From Blastocatellia bacterium (GTDB lineage: Bacteria > Acidobacteriota > Blastocatellia > Pyrinomonadales > Pyrinomonadaceae), in contig JACDAY010000151.1 in assembly GCA_013695195.1 (NCBI GenBank), forward strand, positions 1 to 22,192: 22,192 bases of DNA, in the 5' to 3' direction. This document shows, one piece after another, positions 1 through 7,606 of the stretch. Within the stretch, counting starts at the first letter, position 1. Each line of letters opens with the position of its first letter. The notes below the pieces were generated by a model. That model had not been told where the DNA came from, did not search any database, and worked only from the letters and a program-made list of their open reading frames with translations. A program made the translations under genes and the position numbers.

Positions 1-1993
1 GCTTCCAGTGCATTCCCGCATCGTCAGAAAAGAATATTCCGCCGTCGTTTTCAAGTGCGCTTGCGACGAATATCTCATCCGTATTCTTCGGATCGATGAG
101 AATGCTCCTGTAATTTCCAAGCGGCAGCTTGCCGCCGCGACGTGTCCAGTTTCTACCGCCGTCGCGGCTTAGATAAAAGGACTGTGTTGTTCCGACATAA
201 ATATAATTCGGCCGTTTCGGGTCCATCGTAATTGCACTGATAGGCACATTCTCCGGAATGCCGCCAACTTTCGCCCAGGTTTCGCCATCGTCCCTCGAGA
301 CAATAATCCCGGAAGTGGCGGTTCCTACCCATATCGTTCCGGGCACGAGCGGCGAAGCGAATATCGCAAAAACATTTTCGTTGATTCCCTCACCGAATGA
401 TAATTTCTCCCAGCCCTTCGTTACATCATGACTGCGGTAAAGCCCGTTGTCGGTTCCGGCAAAAATGCCGTTCTTGTCGTCTTCGGTATGTGTAAATACT
501 TTGACTTTTTCTGTTAGCGCCGGAATTATCTCCTGGCCTTTTTCATTCAGAACCGGCGAAGGTGCTGGCGTAGGCGTCGGTTTTGATGCCGATGCTTTTT
601 TAATTCCTTTTTTTACCACCTGTTTTTTTACCGGTTTCGGTTTCGGCAGGGCAAGCAGGTTCCACGAATTACCGCGGTCAACCGAATGGAAAACTCCGAC
701 ATTCGTGCCGAGATACATCTGCGTCGGGTCAACCCTGTTTTGTATAACGGCAAAAGGCGAAACACGATTTATATCTAGGCTTTTCGCCTGCGTCCAGTTT
801 GCACCGCCGTCAATGCTGGTGAAGAAAAAACCGCCGCTCGACGCTGTATTCTGGGTCGTTGCATACAACCGGTTTGGCTCGGCTAGATCGGGCGTAACCG
901 AATATGCAAAACGGCTGGTAAAACTGTCGTTGGTCGGCACGAAATTTTTGCCGCCGTCAATTGAAACCATAACGCCGAAATTATTGGTTCCGATAAAAAC
1001 GCGGTTCGGCTCATCGGGGTGAACGGCAATCGAGTTGATCTCAAGATTTCTAGGCGTAGTGAGCATCCATGATTTACCACCGTTCGTCGTCATCCAAAAA
1101 CCTTCGGTCGTACCTGCGTAAACAGTGCCTGCGATCGAAGGGTGTTGGACAATATCGCGTGTTCTGCGCGATTGTGCAGGAATTCCCTGTATTTTTGCCC
1201 ACTTGGCGCCCGCATTGAACGATTCGTAAATTCCGCTGCATGCCGAAGCGATCAAATGCTCGGCGTTGCGCGGATTCACGGTTATCGCGAACACATCCGA
1301 ATCGTCGATCATTCCGTTTTTGATCAAGTTCCAGCTTTTGCCGCTGTCGGTCGATTTGTAGGGCCGCCACCAGGTGCCCGCGTAAATTGTGCTGTTTCTC
1401 CTGGGATCAACCGCCATGGAATTGACGTTGGACGGCATCGAGTCCGATGAGATCTTTGTCCAGTCCTTACCGGAATTCTTCGATACCCAGACGCCGTTCG
1501 TTGTCCCGGCGAATAACACATCCGGGTCGTCCTGTGCCTGCGTCATCGCATGGATCGATTCATTTTTCAATTCGGATGATTCCTTCCACGTCTTGCCGCC
1601 ATCGGTGGTTCTGAAAAAGCCGCCCGGCGATTTATGGCGGTGACCGGATGTGTAAATTATCTTGGAATCGCGACTGTCCACTAACAGGTTGTCGAGTACC
1701 AACTGCGGCTTGTTCAGGTTTACAAGTAGTTTCCAGCTCTTTCCGGCATCGGCGGATGTATGCACCTGGCCGTCGAGAGTACTTATATACAGCCGATTTT
1801 TATCTTTCGGGTCGATTGTTACGACACGCACGTCACCGCCGTTCGGCCCGACCACCGACCAGACGCTGAAATTCCCCGGATCTTTGAAAACATTGCCGTC
1901 CGCGAGAGCCGGAAGCGAGAATGTCAAAGCGACCGAAACCACCGCCAATAAACCCTTTATAAAACGAAGTGTCTGCGTGAAATTTAAGACCAT
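1..1993 (-). CDS. Secreted BNR/Asp-box beta-propeller protein (YCF48/sortilin-like), 3' end cut by window
   Basis: One open frame runs from an ATG at 1993 to the window edge, 664 codons with no stop, so the C-terminus is missing. The SD AAGGAA lies 5 nt before the ATG. Residues 1-31 form a signal peptide (basic start, hydrophobic core, cleavage near ALA-DG), so the protein is exported. The rest is built from about a dozen Asp-box repeats, for example TTDGGKTW, STDSGKSW, SIDGGANW, SRDDGETW and SRDGGRNW. They alternate with strands of the form 'DP..P..IYVGT', as in the sialidase/YCF48/VPS10 propeller superfamily. A Lys/Pro/Thr-rich linker at about residues 450-482 separates two propeller blocks. 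No catalytic residues of true sialidases can be assigned. The role is unknown; a cell-surface or periplasmic binding scaffold is an inference. It reads away from its right-hand neighbour and shares no visible operon. Confidence 0.88.
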   Translation of the reverse strand, partial: MVLNFTQTLRFIKGLLAVVSVALTFSLPALADGNVFKDPGNFSVWSVVGPNGGDVRVVTIDPKDKNRLYISTLDGQVHTSADAGKSWKLLVNLNKPQLVLDNLLVDSRDSKIIYTSGHRHKSPGGFFRTTDGGKTWKESSELKNESIHAMTQAQDDPDVLFAGTTNGVWVSKNSGKDWTKISSDSMPSNVNSMAVDPRRNSTIYAGTWWRPYKSTDSGKSWNLIKNGMIDDSDVFAITVNPRNAEHLIASACSGIYESFNAGAKWAKIQGIPAQSRRTRDIVQHPSIAGTVYAGTTEGFWMTTNGGKSWMLTTPRNLEINSIAVHPDEPNRVFIGTNNFGVMVSIDGGKNFVPTNDSFTSRFAYSVTPDLAEPNRLYATTQNTASSGGFFFTSIDGGANWTQAKSLDINRVSPFAVIQNRVDPTQMYLGTNVGVFHSVDRGNSWNLLALPKPKPVKKQVVKKGIKKASASKPTPTPAPSPVLNEKGQEIIPALTEKVKVFTHTEDDKNGIFAGTDNGLYRSHDVTKGWEKLSFGEGINENVFAIFASPLVPGTIWVGTATSGIIVSRDDGETWAKVGGIPENVPISAITMDPKRPNYIYVGTTQSFYLSRDGGRNWTRRGGKLPLGNYRSILIDPKNTDEIFVASALENDGGIFFSDDAGMHWK

Positions 1994-2219
1994 ATTATTT
2001 CCTTAGTAAAGATATCCAAATGATTACAGGTTCGGGAGAAGCTTCACGTTTAATCAGATGATGAAAGAAGGTTGTGGTTTGCACTCACAAATCAAATCAG
2101 GCTTCAGAAATTGAAGGAGAGAGCGGCGAAGCTTCACAGCCAATTCTACACAATCCCGGGATTAATGCCAAGCTTTTTGAAAAGCGGTAGTGGTTCAGTT
2201 TGATAACTCGGCTTCGCTT
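1994..2219. other. Intergenic leader of the propeller gene, no gene seen
   Basis: This stretch lies upstream of the minus-strand propeller gene. I find no convincing sigma70-type promoter by eye. The open frame covering 2097-2333 on the minus strand lies largely over the palindromic repeat and has no SD, so it is not called. Confidence 0.5.
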
Positions 2220-2397
2220 AGCTACGTCGTTTACGGCGTGGTCGGTGAAATGAGAATGATAACAGGGCGTTTTAACGTCCTTAGCCGAGTTTGCTTTAGC
2301 AGCAGGAACCAGGTGGGCTAAAGCCGCGATCAAAAGGACGTTTAAAACGCCCTTTAGAAATTCGACAATCTGTTCCCACGCCGTAAACGACGTGGCT
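2220..2397. repeat. Nested three-tier imperfect palindrome (long hairpin element)
   Basis: Three pairs of inverted arms are nested around one centre. The outer arms are 2220-2242 and 2375-2397, 21 of 23 positions complementary. The middle arms are 2264-2282 and 2334-2353, 19 matches with one extra base. The inner arms are GCTTTAGC at 2293-2300 and GCTAAAGC at 2317-2324, perfect. The arms are separated by unmatched spacers, so the whole forms an interrupted cruciform of about 180 nt. It sits between two minus-strand genes and contains no credible ORF. It resembles a dispersed intergenic palindromic repeat or a non-autonomous MITE-like relic. No target-site duplication is obvious, and no second copy was seen in this window. 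Confidence 0.75.
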
Positions 2398-2444
2398 ATG
2401 CCAAAAGACTATACGGTAAATTTCAAACTAACTCCCTTAAAATG

Positions 2445-2488
2445 AAAAGGCGAATGAGGCCTTTTTACAAAGTTCTCATTCGCCTTTT
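2445..2488 (-). terminator. Rho-independent terminator of the outer-membrane protein gene
   Basis: A perfect 14-bp stem (2445-2458 with 2475-2488) encloses a 16-nt loop. On the minus strand the stem ends in TTTT, followed by more T-rich sequence. It lies about 40 nt beyond the stop codon of the gene ending at 2530, the right place for its terminator. The plus strand also ends in a T-run, so it could act in both directions. Confidence 0.8.
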
Positions 2489-2529
2489 CTAATGTTTACA
2501 TCAAACCTCGATGTAAAGCTGATTTATAG

Positions 2530-4983
2530 TTACGGTGCCGGATTTTCTGCTCCGGGCGGAATTCGGTAGAGCCGAGTATTTACGCCTGAACCGGTATCGC
2601 CGCCTCTGACAAGAGTGATACGGCTTCTGTCAAAGTTACGGAAGTTGATGTGATTGGTGATCAACCTCTCGCGTGCCGCAATTTCCCTATCAGTACCGTA
2701 GTTGATGATGTAACCCTGATTGTTCGGATTGTTTTGCAATTCGACAAAGAAGGCATCGAGTCTACTTCTGATATCGTCATTCGACAATGCAGCGAACTCA
2801 TCGACCAAAACCGATCCCGGTCGAGGAGCAACGCCAGCGGTTTCCGAAGCAGTTCTCGGGCAATCGCATGACGGATCGAGGCCGCCGATATCAACCGTTG
2901 CGGTTACATTGCTGTCCGACATTGATTCAGTCGTTCGCACCACAATGCTCGGAGTACCCTGGCCCGATTCTATCTCACCGGCAGTTACTGACCAGTTATA
3001 GGTAATGCTCGCCTGGCTTCCGCCGCTTACATTTGCCGTGAAGATCATCGTATCGCCAGGATTCGTGATTCCGGCAGGACCGCTGATAGATAACGTCGGG
3101 CATTCACATACCCTTACGCATTCGCATTCCGCGATTGTGATCGTTCGAGTTTGCGTCTGTCCGCACAATCCGCAGCCGTCGTCGACAGCGGACGTAATCG
3201 TGTAAGTTCCGGGCGTTACGCCGCTCAGATCCCACGAAACATTTGCCCCGGTTCCGACGATGCGTCCGCCTGAGACAGTATAGTTATATGTTAAAACATC
3301 GTTTTCCACATCAACAGCGGTTGTGGTAACGGTTACCGATGTGCTGTCATCACACGTTCCGGAGACGGCACGAAATCCCGGAGGGCAAGGCAGCCTGATT
3401 TCAGTGTCGCTAAGTGTAAGATTAGTTACATTAGCCGGGATGTTGATAATATCAGCCTGACGCACGTCGCGTCTGCCCGCAAATGCCTGGAAAATGAAAC
3501 CATGCGGATCGCTCGACGGAGCAAAGCCCGGCGGAACTCCGTTGATAGTGGTCGTTACAACCCTCGACGTACACCCCGGTGTTACAGTTGTAAGACACGG
3601 AATAGTTACGCTGGTGGTAAAACTATCATTATCGTCAAAGCTGCCTTCGTCCTGTTGATTGAAATGATGTCTGTAAGCGGCTCCGAACCCAAACCAGCGG
3701 GCAGGGAATACACGAAGTCCGGCTATACCATCTAAAGGATTATTTTCAAATGCGTTCGGAGTCCGTCCGCCGATGTATTGTAGAGACCGGAATTCCAGTA
3801 TCGGCTGGAAGTACCTATTGACCGGGAAATCGACTCCGATCGAGCCGAGCAGCTCGTCACCGCGATCAAGCAGCGTAACGTCATCGCCGAAAGCATCACT
3901 TTTTATGCTTCTATTATAGTGATAACCGATGTTAGCCGAAAGATTAACCCATCTGCGAAGCCGTGCGTCGGCAAACAAGGTAACGCCGAAATCACCGTCC
4001 GTAAAGGATCCGGCGCCGGCGCTTGAACCTCTTTGCAGCTGATTAAAGCCGCTGAAATCGTCGGCATTGTCAGCATAAAAGCGGTAAAAAGCGACGATTC
4101 CGACTCCTACAGGATTGTTAACATTCGTAAAGCGAAACTTGCCGCCAAACGTAAACGTGCTGAATGCAGATTCACCATACGTACGGTTAATGAAAGGAGC
4201 GTCATTAAGGTAGCTTGGAGCTACAGAGAACACGCTCGGAGCCGTGGCGAGTGGTGAGCACGTTGCTGTACCATTGCTGCAAACCGTCTGCAGCACAACG
4301 CCGGGAAGAATACTTCCAAATGCCGAGCCGATGCCGGGGAAGTTATCAGCACCGCTTCCGCCGGTTTGAATCGGCCCGAGGGTTGCATTGGTATTATTCG
4401 GAAATCCAAAGACCGGCCCTGAGAATAAAAGGCCGAAGTTACCGGCGCTGCCGCCGATAAAGGGGAATTGAACAAAAGGCTGAGATCCCGGGGGACGAAA
4501 TACAGCCCTGTTTTCTAGGCTGCCAGTACCCGGACCGGAAGGTGACAGAACTATCGCCCCCGGGCTTGTCGAAATACCGCCAATAGTAAGTCTGGAATTC
4601 GGGAGATAAAAACTTGAAAGATTACGCGGTGAATTGACCTTTACAGCACGGTAGGCGTCCGTGTTAAAAAACAATTCAATATTGTCCGTTATTCCAATCT
4701 GGAAGCTAAGCGGGACTTCAACAATGTCGACGTTGCCCGGATCGCGATCGTAATTACTGTAAGCCGCACTAAAAGTGAACTCACCAGTTCTCAAAGTTTG
4801 TCCGTCATAGACAGTAAAAAGACCTGTCGGGCCACCGGTTGGGCCTCCTGTACCGACTGTTGGTGCAGTGTTTCTGTTGTCTCGAGCCGATCTTCTGTTA
4901 TTGCCCGTATCCTGCGCTGTTGCTGCAAGTACGAATGTTAACAGGATCAGCGTAACAATATACCCTCTGTAAGCGAGTTTCAT
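2530..4983 (-). CDS. Outer-membrane beta-barrel protein with PKD/Ig-like modules and OmpA-like C-terminal domain
   Basis: Two adjacent ATGs are possible (4986 and 4983). The SD GGAGG at 4990-4994 is 3 nt from the first and 6 nt from the second, so I take 4983 (817 aa). A signal peptide covers residues 1 to about 23 (cut after ATA, before QD). Residues ~45-500 are rich in Gly, Phe, Asn and alternating strands, as in an outer-membrane barrel ('TGEFTFSAAYSNYDRD', 'LSANIGYHYNRS', 'FGFGAAYRHHF'). Residues ~520-700 look like two PKD/Ig-like domains with a Cys cluster (CGLC and CECVRVCECP). The last ~95 residues, from VDEFAAL to the end, have the helix-strand pattern of an OmpA-like domain but lack a clear classical peptidoglycan-binding NxxLSxxRA motif. 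It is monocistronic with its own promoter and terminator. A structural or adhesion role at the envelope is inferred. Confidence 0.8.
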   Translation of the reverse strand: MKLAYRGYIVTLILLTFVLAATAQDTGNNRRSARDNRNTAPTVGTGGPTGGPTGLFTVYDGQTLRTGEFTFSAAYSNYDRDPGNVDIVEVPLSFQIGITDNIELFFNTDAYRAVKVNSPRNLSSFYLPNSRLTIGGISTSPGAIVLSPSGPGTGSLENRAVFRPPGSQPFVQFPFIGGSAGNFGLLFSGPVFGFPNNTNATLGPIQTGGSGADNFPGIGSAFGSILPGVVLQTVCSNGTATCSPLATAPSVFSVAPSYLNDAPFINRTYGESAFSTFTFGGKFRFTNVNNPVGVGIVAFYRFYADNADDFSGFNQLQRGSSAGAGSFTDGDFGVTLFADARLRRWVNLSANIGYHYNRSIKSDAFGDDVTLLDRGDELLGSIGVDFPVNRYFQPILEFRSLQYIGGRTPNAFENNPLDGIAGLRVFPARWFGFGAAYRHHFNQQDEGSFDDNDSFTTSVTIPCLTTVTPGCTSRVVTTTINGVPPGFAPSSDPHGFIFQAFAGRRDVRQADIINIPANVTNLTLSDTEIRLPCPPGFRAVSGTCDDSTSVTVTTTAVDVENDVLTYNYTVSGGRIVGTGANVSWDLSGVTPGTYTITSAVDDGCGLCGQTQTRTITIAECECVRVCECPTLSISGPAGITNPGDTMIFTANVSGGSQASITYNWSVTAGEIESGQGTPSIVVRTTESMSDSNVTATVDIGGLDPSCDCPRTASETAGVAPRPGSVLVDEFAALSNDDIRSRLDAFFVELQNNPNNQGYIINYGTDREIAARERLITNHINFRNFDRSRITLVRGGDTGSGVNTRLYRIPPGAENPAP

Positions 4984-5066
4984 CATATTCCTCCGCCGAA
5001 AAAAAAATTAAATTTCAATTTGTAGCTACCAAATAAGATACTGCAATATTTTAATAGTCTACGCAA

Positions 5067-5095
5067 GTATTACATACGCTAAAAATTCTTGCCAA
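5067..5095 (-). promoter_or_regulatory. Sigma70-type promoter of the outer-membrane protein gene, with operator-like inverted repeat
   Basis: On the minus strand TTGGCA (5090-5095), a 17-nt spacer and TAATAC (5067-5072) fit a sigma70 promoter. Transcription would start near 5060, leaving a leader of about 75 nt before the SD. A perfect 10-bp inverted repeat, TTTAGCGTAT at 5114-5123 and ATACGCTAAA at 5074-5083, places one arm in the spacer and the other upstream of -35, as an operator could. Confidence 0.6.
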
Positions 5096-5273
5096 CTCAA
5101 TCAGCCTAAAATGTTTAGCGTATCTGCAAAAAAAAGCTTATGCTTGCAAAATATCGAAGTAGTTATGACCGTTTGTCAAAAAAACGGGTAAAGATCGTGT
5201 TCTACCCCTGCTAAGACATTATCTTAACTTTCTTGTAAAATCAAGCATTTTCTACATATTAGCGAATTTTTTC

Positions 5274-6563
5274 TTACGCGTAGATCCCGCGCATCCTGGT
5301 ATCGTAAGCCACGCGGTCGATTGCCAACATATATGCGGCGGTGCGCGTGTCGACCTCATGTTTCGTGGCGTAATGGCAAAGCTCGTTAAAACTTGCAACC
5401 ATTTTCTCCTCTAATCTAGCGTTTACCTGGCTCTCCTGCCAAAAATATCCCATGCGGTCCTGTACCCATTCAAAGTACGAAACGGTAACGCCGCCCGCGT
5501 TTGCGAGAATGTCGGGAATAACAAAAATTCCCTTGTCATGCAGTATTTTATCGGCTTTGGGAGTCGTCGGCCCATTCGCGCCCTCCGCCAAAATCTTGCA
5601 TTTGATCCTATCCGCGTTTTCCGAAGTTATCTGATTCTCAGTTGCACAAGGAGCAAGAACGTCACATTCGATCTCAAGGAGATCTTTATTCGAAATCCTT
5701 TCGGCCTTTGGGAAATCTTCCAAAGTGCGGTTTTTTTGTAAATAATCCAAAACTGCCGGTATGTCCAACCCTGCCGGATTGTGAATTCCACCGCCAACGT
5801 CGGAAATTGCAATAACTTTATAACCCTGCTCATGCATCAACTGAGCCCCGATTCCGCCAACGTTTCCTGAACCCTGTACGACAACTGAAGTCTGTTCGGG
5901 TGTGAGTTTGTATCTTTTAATGGCTTCGTTAACGCAAAACAGCACGCCGCGTCCCGTCGCTTCCCGCCTTCCCAAAGATCCTCCGAGAGCTACAGGCTTT
6001 CCGGTTACAACGGCTGTTACAGTGTGCCGCGCATGCATTGAATATGTGTCCATTATCCAGGCCATAGTCTGCTCGTTGGTATTCATATCCGGTGCCGGCA
6101 CGTCCTTGTCCGGACCGATAAAGTCAATCAGCTCTGCTGTATAACGGCGCGTCATGCGTTCCAATTCACCAAGCGACATCTGTTCCGGATTGCAGATGAT
6201 TCCGCCTTTTCCACCGCCGAATGGAACGTTTACGACAGCACATTTCCACGTCATCCATGCAGAAAGTGCCTTAACCTCATCGAGACTCACATCCGGAGCG
6301 TAGCGAATACCGCCTTTGGCGGGCCCGCGTGCAAAATTATGCTGTACTCGGTATCCCTCAAAGACCTGAAGATGTCCGGTATCCATCCGAACGGGAATAT
6401 ATACTTTAATTTCGCGGCTCGGCACCCGCATTACCGCGTAAAGATCAGCATCAAGTCCCAGAGTTTGCGCGGCGCGGTCAAAACGCTCGCTCATTGCTTC
6501 AAAAGGATTTTTCTCGTCGCTCCCTTTAAAACGCCGCATCTCATCGGCCATTGGATTTGCCAT
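5274..6563 (-). CDS. gdhA: Glutamate dehydrogenase (Glu/Leu/Phe/Val dehydrogenase family)
   Basis: Interconverts L-glutamate with 2-oxoglutarate plus ammonia in the cytoplasm. At 429 aa it is the usual length of small hexameric GDHs. The dimerisation/substrate domain carries GPAKGGIR (K83), K107, and the catalytic FGGGKGG lysine K119. D159 in PAPDMNT is the catalytic Asp. The Rossmann domain starts with VQGSGNVGG (229-237). The residue closing its second strand is acidic (ISD, D255), as in NAD-linked RocG/GudB of Bacillus, so I lean towards NAD use; this is an inference. The start is fixed by GGAGAAAG 8-9 nt upstream, inside the end of larE. Only 2 bp separate it from larE, so the two are almost surely cotranscribed. 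No terminator is evident downstream, where 5236-5273 is simply AT-rich. Confidence 0.97.
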   Translation of the reverse strand: MANPMADEMRRFKGSDEKNPFEAMSERFDRAAQTLGLDADLYAVMRVPSREIKVYIPVRMDTGHLQVFEGYRVQHNFARGPAKGGIRYAPDVSLDEVKALSAWMTWKCAVVNVPFGGGKGGIICNPEQMSLGELERMTRRYTAELIDFIGPDKDVPAPDMNTNEQTMAWIMDTYSMHARHTVTAVVTGKPVALGGSLGRREATGRGVLFCVNEAIKRYKLTPEQTSVVVQGSGNVGGIGAQLMHEQGYKVIAISDVGGGIHNPAGLDIPAVLDYLQKNRTLEDFPKAERISNKDLLEIECDVLAPCATENQITSENADRIKCKILAEGANGPTTPKADKILHDKGIFVIPDILANAGGVTVSYFEWVQDRMGYFWQESQVNARLEEKMVASFNELCHYATKHEVDTRTAAYMLAIDRVAYDTRMRGIYA

Positions 6564-6565
6564 TT

Positions 6566-7441
6566 TTATACTTTCTCCACTAATTCTTCCGTGCTTTTCG
6601 AATCGGCGTTCATCGCGCCGGATCGAAACCCTTCCAGGTCAAGCGTTACATATCGAAATCCAAAGGCTTTCAGTGTCATAGTTATTCTGCCCGCCATTTC
6701 TAAATTCAGCGCCCTCTTCAGCTCATTGCGCGCAATTTCTATGCGGGCCACTTCACCATGAACACGGACGCGAAACTCGCGAAAACCGATTGCCCTCAAA
6801 AACTCTTCACCTTTCTCCACTTTCGATAATCTTTCGATCGTTACCGGCACGCCGTGAGCGATCCGCGAAGAGAGGCATGGACTTGCGGGTTTATCCCAGC
6901 TCGTCAATCCAAGCTTTTTGCTAAGCTGTCTTATTTCGTCTTTAGTCATCCCGGCCTCGGCCAAAGGGCTTCGTACTTTTCTTTCTTGAGCAGCTATTGT
7001 TCCGGGACGAAAGTCAAAGGTATCATCGGCGTTCGTGCCGTCGACCACACAAACAATTCCATGTTCTCCGGCAAATTTGACGAGCTTTTCGTAAAGCTCC
7101 GACTTACAGAAATAGCAGCGATTTTGTGAATTGGCTCGGTAATCGGGATTTTCAAGCTCGGAGGTTTCGATCTTGTGAAAATTAAAAAGGAAATCGGCTG
7201 CTGTATATTGAGCTTCGGTGCGCTGAAATTCCGACACGCTTGGAGACAGGCCTAACACACATATTGCTCTGACTCCCAGTTCCTGTGTTGCGATCAGCCC
7301 CAGATATGAACTGTCGACGCCTCCTGAGTAGGCAACCAACACCGAACCCATTTCGCGCATCAAACTTCGCAGTTTCAGTTCTTTTTCGGCGGCATTCGCC
7401 GACGCCGGAAGATATTCGCTCTTTTGCGGTTTTGCTATCAT
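6566..7441 (-). CDS. larE: LarE-family ATP-dependent sulfur transferase (PP-loop ATPase), three-cysteine type
   Basis: LarE proteins adenylate the carboxylates of pyridinium-3,5-dicarboxylate mononucleotide and replace them with thiocarboxylates, building the nickel-pincer cofactor of lactate racemase and related LarA enzymes. The PP-loop SGGVDSS is at residues 39-45. Family landmarks follow: NRCYFCKSELY (C109, C112), DGTNADD (134-140), RSPLAEAGMTK, and PASPCLSSRI with C189. Three cysteines in this spacing match the LarE subclass known to hold a [4Fe-4S] cluster (as in Thermotoga) rather than the single sacrificial Cys of Lactobacillus LarE. The family assignment is firm; the mechanism is inferred. 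Length 291 aa is normal. The SD is weak (CCGGA close to the ATG). It heads a two-gene unit with gdhA, diverging from the TPR operon. No larA, larB or larC is in the window. Confidence 0.88.
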   Translation of the reverse strand: MIAKPQKSEYLPASANAAEKELKLRSLMREMGSVLVAYSGGVDSSYLGLIATQELGVRAICVLGLSPSVSEFQRTEAQYTAADFLFNFHKIETSELENPDYRANSQNRCYFCKSELYEKLVKFAGEHGIVCVVDGTNADDTFDFRPGTIAAQERKVRSPLAEAGMTKDEIRQLSKKLGLTSWDKPASPCLSSRIAHGVPVTIERLSKVEKGEEFLRAIGFREFRVRVHGEVARIEIARNELKRALNLEMAGRITMTLKAFGFRYVTLDLEGFRSGAMNADSKSTEELVEKV

Positions 7442-7606
7442 TATCCGGCTAAAATACTGTGGTTTTAGGACTTCTCACAATCTAAAAATCTTAACTTAGC
7501 TGTGAGAGAGAACGCAAACCTCAAGATTAGAAAACTGTCCGTTTCGCTAAAGCAAAATGGTGGAGTTATTTCTGCTCGGATGCTACGATTGCAGGTAGCC
7601 GGAAAA

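Noticed and set aside
447..1022. 191-codon plus-strand open frame
   Set aside because: It is antisense to the Asp-box propeller gene, whose repeats explain the whole stretch.
2097..2333. 78-codon minus-strand open frame
   Set aside because: It lies over the nested palindrome, has no SD and shows no protein-like pattern.
6339..6761. 140-codon plus-strand open frame
   Set aside because: It is antisense to the gdhA-larE junction, both of which are certain.
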